A stretch of DNA of 64,000 nt from Paenibacillus sp. 32O-W (lineage in GTDB: Bacteria; Bacillota; Bacilli; Paenibacillales; NBRC-103111). Shown in pieces: positions 63,241 to 64,000 of this stretch; positions within the stretch are counted from its first letter, which is position 1, and every line of letters begins with the position of its first letter. The stretch spans positions 1 to 64,000 of the forward strand of contig NZ_VEGP01000017.1 of the NCBI RefSeq assembly GCF_007679495.1, written 5' to 3'. The notes under the pieces are model-generated. The model searched no databases, was not told the DNA's origin, and worked only from the letters and a program-made list of their open reading frames with translations. The position numbers and the translations under genes were made by a program.

Positions 63241-64000
63241 TTAAAAAATGAGATGGGCCGCCAGAACGACAACCGGAAGTGTAATCAGGGTCCGCTCTAT
63301 GAAAATAATAAATAAATCCTTCAGTGAAATCGGGATTTTCGAACCGAGCAGCAATCCTCCCACCTCGGACATATAGATGAGCTGCGTAACCGAAATCGCT
63401 GCGATAACGAAGCGGGTTAGCTCGCTCTCGATCGAGCCGGCCAGCACCGTCGGCAGGAACATATCGGCAAATCCGACGATCATGGTCTGGGAGGCGGCCT
63501 GGGCTTCAGGAACTTGCATAAGCTCAAGCAGAGGCAGGAACGGAAGTCCGAGCCATTTGAAAATAGGGGTATATTCCGCCAAAATCAAGGCCAGCGTTCC
63601 AATAGCCATAACTACGGGAACGACTCCGATCCATAGGTCCATAATATTTTTGAGACCTTCGCTTGCAAAGCCTCTCATGCCCGTATTCTCCTTGGCTTTA
63701 CGGACAGCCTGCGATACCCCCCACCGCCATGGCGTGTAATTCTCGGGGATGGCTTCCTTCTCCGCCGGCCGGTCGGAATCGTAGTAAGTATCCCGTTTCC
63801 TGGAAAGCGGGGGAATCCGCGGCATGATAATGGCGGCCACTAATCCGGCAAGACTGACGGTAATATAAAATGGGATAAACAGGTGCTCCAGTTTCACCTG
63901 GGCAAGCACAACGAAGCAGAAGGTGATGGAAACGGCCGAGAAGGTCGTCCCGATGACGGCAGCCTCGCGTTTAGTATAGTAACCGGTCTCGTACTGTTTG
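63241..64000 (-). CDS. YjiH family nucleoside-recognition-domain membrane protein, partial
   Basis: The frame is open to the window edge, so the N-terminus is missing; about 252 residues are present. Membrane helices include 'LFIPFYITVSLAGLVAAIIM', 'WIGVVPVVMAIGTLALIL' and 'FVIAAISVTQLIYMSEVGGL'. The 'NIMDLWIGVVPVVMAIGTLA' and 'MIVGFADMFLPTVLAGSIES' blocks are typical of the nucleoside recognition (Gate) domain in YjiH proteins. The hydrophilic loop 'RDTYYDSDRPAEKEAIPENY' sits between helices. The function of YjiH is not established. An apparent internal start near 63909 is not the real one, since the family sequence continues upstream. Confidence 0.88.
   Translation of the reverse strand, partial: KQYETGYYTKREAAVIGTTFSAVSITFCFVVLAQVKLEHLFIPFYITVSLAGLVAAIIMPRIPPLSRKRDTYYDSDRPAEKEAIPENYTPWRWGVSQAVRKAKENTGMRGFASEGLKNIMDLWIGVVPVVMAIGTLALILAEYTPIFKWLGLPFLPLLELMQVPEAQAASQTMIVGFADMFLPTVLAGSIESELTRFVIAAISVTQLIYMSEVGGLLLGSKIPISLKDLFIIFIERTLITLPVVVLAAHLIF

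Overview
The window looks like chromosome from a Paenibacillus or a close relative (Bacillales). The evidence is strong AGGAGG-type ribosome sites, several TTG and GTG starts, moderate GC, carbohydrate ABC importers of the LplB/YtcP type paired with YesM/YesN or membrane-bound AraC regulators, a surface protein with an LPNTS sortase signal, and UgtP-, MscL- and YjiH-like genes. I saw no rRNA, tRNA, CRISPR array, prophage or intact insertion sequence. Genus assignment is inference from gene content.

Layout. 0.6-9.4 kb: a DUF4241 gene; a minus-strand Ni/peptide/opine-type ABC import operon (binding protein, two permeases, two ATPases, DUF3842); and a lipoprotein. 9.5-13.75 kb: a MarR regulator and an asymmetric heterodimeric ABC exporter behind a clear promoter with a palindromic operator candidate. 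14.5-18.5 kb: a secreted Big_2/beta-propeller protein and a frameshifted DUF4261 gene. 18.6-21.8 kb: an AT-rich accessory segment with a secreted protein of unknown function, small membrane proteins and decayed gene remnants. 22.3-28.3 kb: a carbohydrate ABC importer enclosed by its YesM-like kinase and YesN-like regulator. 28.3-35.4 kb: a very large cell-wall adhesin embedded in the relics of a tandem array. 35.8-41.3 kb: a nucleoside import and phosphorolysis operon. 41.5-43.8 kb: a GNAT, tail-collar and collagen-like gene set. 44-47 kb: a HlyIII-family gene, a DoxX-like gene broken by a stop codon, and a DEAD-box helicase. 47.2-54.7 kb: a divergent AraC-type membrane regulator facing an ABC importer plus GH105 hydrolase, probably for rhamnogalacturonan oligosaccharides. 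55.8-64 kb: membrane proteins, a CPA2 antiporter, DoxX, Rrf2/azoreductase, MscL, a UgtP-like glycosyltransferase and a YjiH-family protein cut by the window edge.

How the genes work together. Most of the window is nutrient capture linked to sensing. Three lipoprotein-dependent importer systems each sit with their own regulator or enzyme, and the nucleoside importer feeds a phosphorylase directly. Binding-protein genes are followed by hairpins, probably to set protein ratios.

Most notable: (1) the adhesin locus, where a leader and 3' terminator module are repeated, a second gene copy has collapsed to its last 34 codons, and the live copy has a G6 tract that puts its signal peptide out of frame; (2) a compact candidate small RNA near 8.1-8.2 kb with a promoter, a terminator and two competing pairings; (3) long intergenic regions, nearly every one filled with its own local tandem-repeat family. 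Four genes carry frame or stop lesions, so assembly accuracy should be kept in mind.
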